From: Porphyromonadaceae bacterium H1
GTDB lineage: Bacteria; Bacteroidota; Bacteroidia; Bacteroidales; Paludibacteraceae
Direction: 5' to 3'
Assembly (NCBI GenBank): GCA_001653155.1
Contig: BDEJ01000037.1
Coordinates: 1-64,000 of the forward strand
Length of the DNA: 64,000 nucleotides
The notes beneath the pieces are model-generated. The model was not told the origin of the DNA. It was given only the letters and a program-made list of their open reading frames with translations, and made no database searches. Each line of letters opens with the position of its first letter. Position 1 is the first letter of the stretch. The position numbers and the translations under genes were made by a program. This document shows positions 62,677-64,000 of the stretch, one piece after another.

Positions 62677-64000
62677 ATGAAAGGAAGAACATTCAAAAAT
62701 TACTATTTTCTGGGAATCGGAGGAATCGGGATGAGCGCCTTGGCTCGTTACTTCAAGTCCGAAGGTTTCAATGTGGCCGGCTACGACCGCTCTTCCAGCA
62801 AAGTAACCGACGATCTCCAAGCAGAAGGCATTTCCGTCGTATTCGACGAAACGATTGAGGCAATACCCGAAACCTTCCGGAATCCGGAAGACACGCTCAT
62901 TGTAATCACACCGGCCATCCCCGAAGATCATCCGCAAAATATCTATTTCCGTCAAACAGGCTTCAGTATGCAAAAGCGTGCTGAAGTACTGGGGAGCATT
63001 ACCCGAAAAGGAAGAGCCATCTGCATAGCGGGAACACACGGAAAAACCACCACATCGACTATCACCGCTCACTTGCTTTATAATTCAAAATTATCTTGCA
63101 ATGCCTTTCTGGGGGGGATTGCCAATAATTACAACTCCAATCTCCTACTCAGCACAAACAGCGACTGGGTAGTTGTTGAGGCCGATGAGTACGATCGTTC
63201 CTTCCATCAACTTACACCCACCATGGCAGTGATTACTTCCGTAGAGGCCGATCATTTGGATATCTACGAAACCGAAGAGGCCTTTCGCAGGAGTTTTGAA
63301 CATTTCGCCTCACTCATTCGCCCGGGAGGTGTTCTCGTCCTGCGTCGAGGAATAGAGATTCATCCTGAACTCCAGGATGGCGTCAAGGTATATTCGTATT
63401 CGATGAATGAAGGAGGCGATTTTCACGCAGAACACATCCATACTCAAAACGGCGAGATACATTTCGATTTTGTTACTCCCAAAGGACGAATAGAGAAGTT
63501 ACGTTTAGGAAGTCCGGTGCTCATCAACGTCGAAAACAGCGTGGCGGCCATGACTCTGGCCTGGCTCTGCGGGGCAAGCGACGAAGAGATTCGAAGCGGC
63601 ATCGCTTCTTTTTCGGGCATCTACCGACGCTTTAATACCGTCTATCAATCCGCACAAGTAGTGTACATGGACGACTACGCACACCACCCGAGCGAGCTGC
63701 GAGCAAGCATCAGCTCGATACGCAACCTCTATCCCAAGCGAAAAATAACGGGTATTTTCCAGCCGCACCTTTACACACGAACCCGTGATTTTGCCGACGA
63801 ATTTGCCCGGGCGCTTTCCGAACTCGACGAAACAATATTGCTCGACATCTATCCGGCACGCGAAAAACCCATCGAAAATGTAAGCTCAGAACTTATATTG
63901 AAAGATGTAAAAAGCAAAAATAAATCTTTGTGTTCGATGGAAAATCTATTAACTTTGCTCGAAAAAAAAGAATTGGATGTAGTCGTTACATTCGGAGCCG
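62677..64000 (+). CDS. murC: UDP-N-acetylmuramate--L-alanine ligase (partial, cut by the window edge)
   Basis: MurC adds L-alanine to UDP-MurNAc, the first peptide step. The frame is open for 441 codons to the window end and lacks only the C-terminus. Translation of the ATG at 62677 gives FLGIGGIGMSALARYF, the ATP loop GTHGKTTTSTITAH, and further blocks VVVEADEYDRSFHQL and YDDYAHHPSELRAS. The family is usually about 450-475 residues, so perhaps 15-30 are missing. ftsQ, ftsA and ftsZ are expected just beyond. Confidence 0.96.
   Translation, partial: MKGRTFKNYYFLGIGGIGMSALARYFKSEGFNVAGYDRSSSKVTDDLQAEGISVVFDETIEAIPETFRNPEDTLIVITPAIPEDHPQNIYFRQTGFSMQKRAEVLGSITRKGRAICIAGTHGKTTTSTITAHLLYNSKLSCNAFLGGIANNYNSNLLLSTNSDWVVVEADEYDRSFHQLTPTMAVITSVEADHLDIYETEEAFRRSFEHFASLIRPGGVLVLRRGIEIHPELQDGVKVYSYSMNEGGDFHAEHIHTQNGEIHFDFVTPKGRIEKLRLGSPVLINVENSVAAMTLAWLCGASDEEIRSGIASFSGIYRRFNTVYQSAQVVYMDDYAHHPSELRASISSIRNLYPKRKITGIFQPHLYTRTRDFADEFARALSELDETILLDIYPAREKPIENVSSELILKDVKSKNKSLCSMENLLTLLEKKELDVVVTFGA

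Noticed and set aside
1-64000. CRISPR array, insertion sequence, prophage or integrase
   Set aside because: I saw no regular direct-repeat array, transposase-like or phage-like protein.

Overview
The window is chromosomal core DNA from a T9SS-positive member of the Bacteroidales, most like Porphyromonas, Tannerella and their relatives. The evidence is a complete porP-K-L-M-N secretion operon, a porQ-cmk-ispH-pfkA block, a BtuG-type surface cobalamin protein, DUF4271, DUF2795, DUF4296 and DUF1460 proteins, -7 boxes of the Bacteroidetes type TAnnTTTG, and few Shine-Dalgarno sites. I cannot name the species. I see no insertion sequence, prophage, CRISPR array or rRNA.

Layout: 0.1-3.9 kb has gpmA, a DUF1460 amidase-like gene, miaA and murB. 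3.9-8.7 kb is a vitamin B12 uptake operon: promoter, cobalamin riboswitch, TonB receptor (btuB), BtuG-like lipoprotein and a BtuH-like protein that ends in a T9SS sorting domain. After ispE, a continuous minus-strand block runs from 29.1 down to 9.7 kb. In order of transcription it carries rlmD, a LOG-family gene, DUF4271, hemD-like, rnpA, yidD, lpxK, punA, ridA, a small membrane protein, lpxB, a methyltransferase, a cobalamin adenosyltransferase, DUF2795, the T9SS operon and a hexuronate operon (kdgK, KDPG aldolase, transporter). 29.3-36.2 kb (plus) has sppA, an esterase, porQ, cmk, ispH, pfkA and a LMW phosphatase. Then come tRNA-Pro, ribBA and an LptF/G-type permease (minus), followed on plus by a CoA-transferase, a DksA-like gene, lspA, a DUF4296 lipoprotein, a T9SS-tagged subtilisin and an AspT/YidE-type transporter. 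47.5-51.0 kb (minus) has an orphan ABC binding lipoprotein, a cysteine-less thioredoxin-fold lipoprotein and fabI. 51.4 kb to the end is the division and cell-wall (dcw) cluster: mraZ, rsmH, ftsL, ftsI, murE, mraY, murD, ftsW, murG and a murC cut by the window edge.

Connections: B12 is a recurring theme (riboswitch, uptake, adenosylation, possibly the orphan binding protein), and the CoA-transferase would fit a succinate/propionate fermentation that needs adenosyl-B12. The T9SS machine is encoded close to two probable cargos. Cell-envelope synthesis (murB, dcw, lpxB, lpxK, lspA, the LptF/G-type permease, fabI, ispE, ispH) dominates the rest.

The points most worth checking are: (1) a BtuH-like protein apparently exported by T9SS; (2) a 13-nt pairing that could compete with P1 of the cobalamin riboswitch; (3) a perfect 20-bp inverted repeat with MraZ-type boxes upstream of mraZ; (4) a regulator gene and AT-rich island splitting the dcw cluster between murE and mraY; (5) several apparently leaderless or near-leaderless genes.
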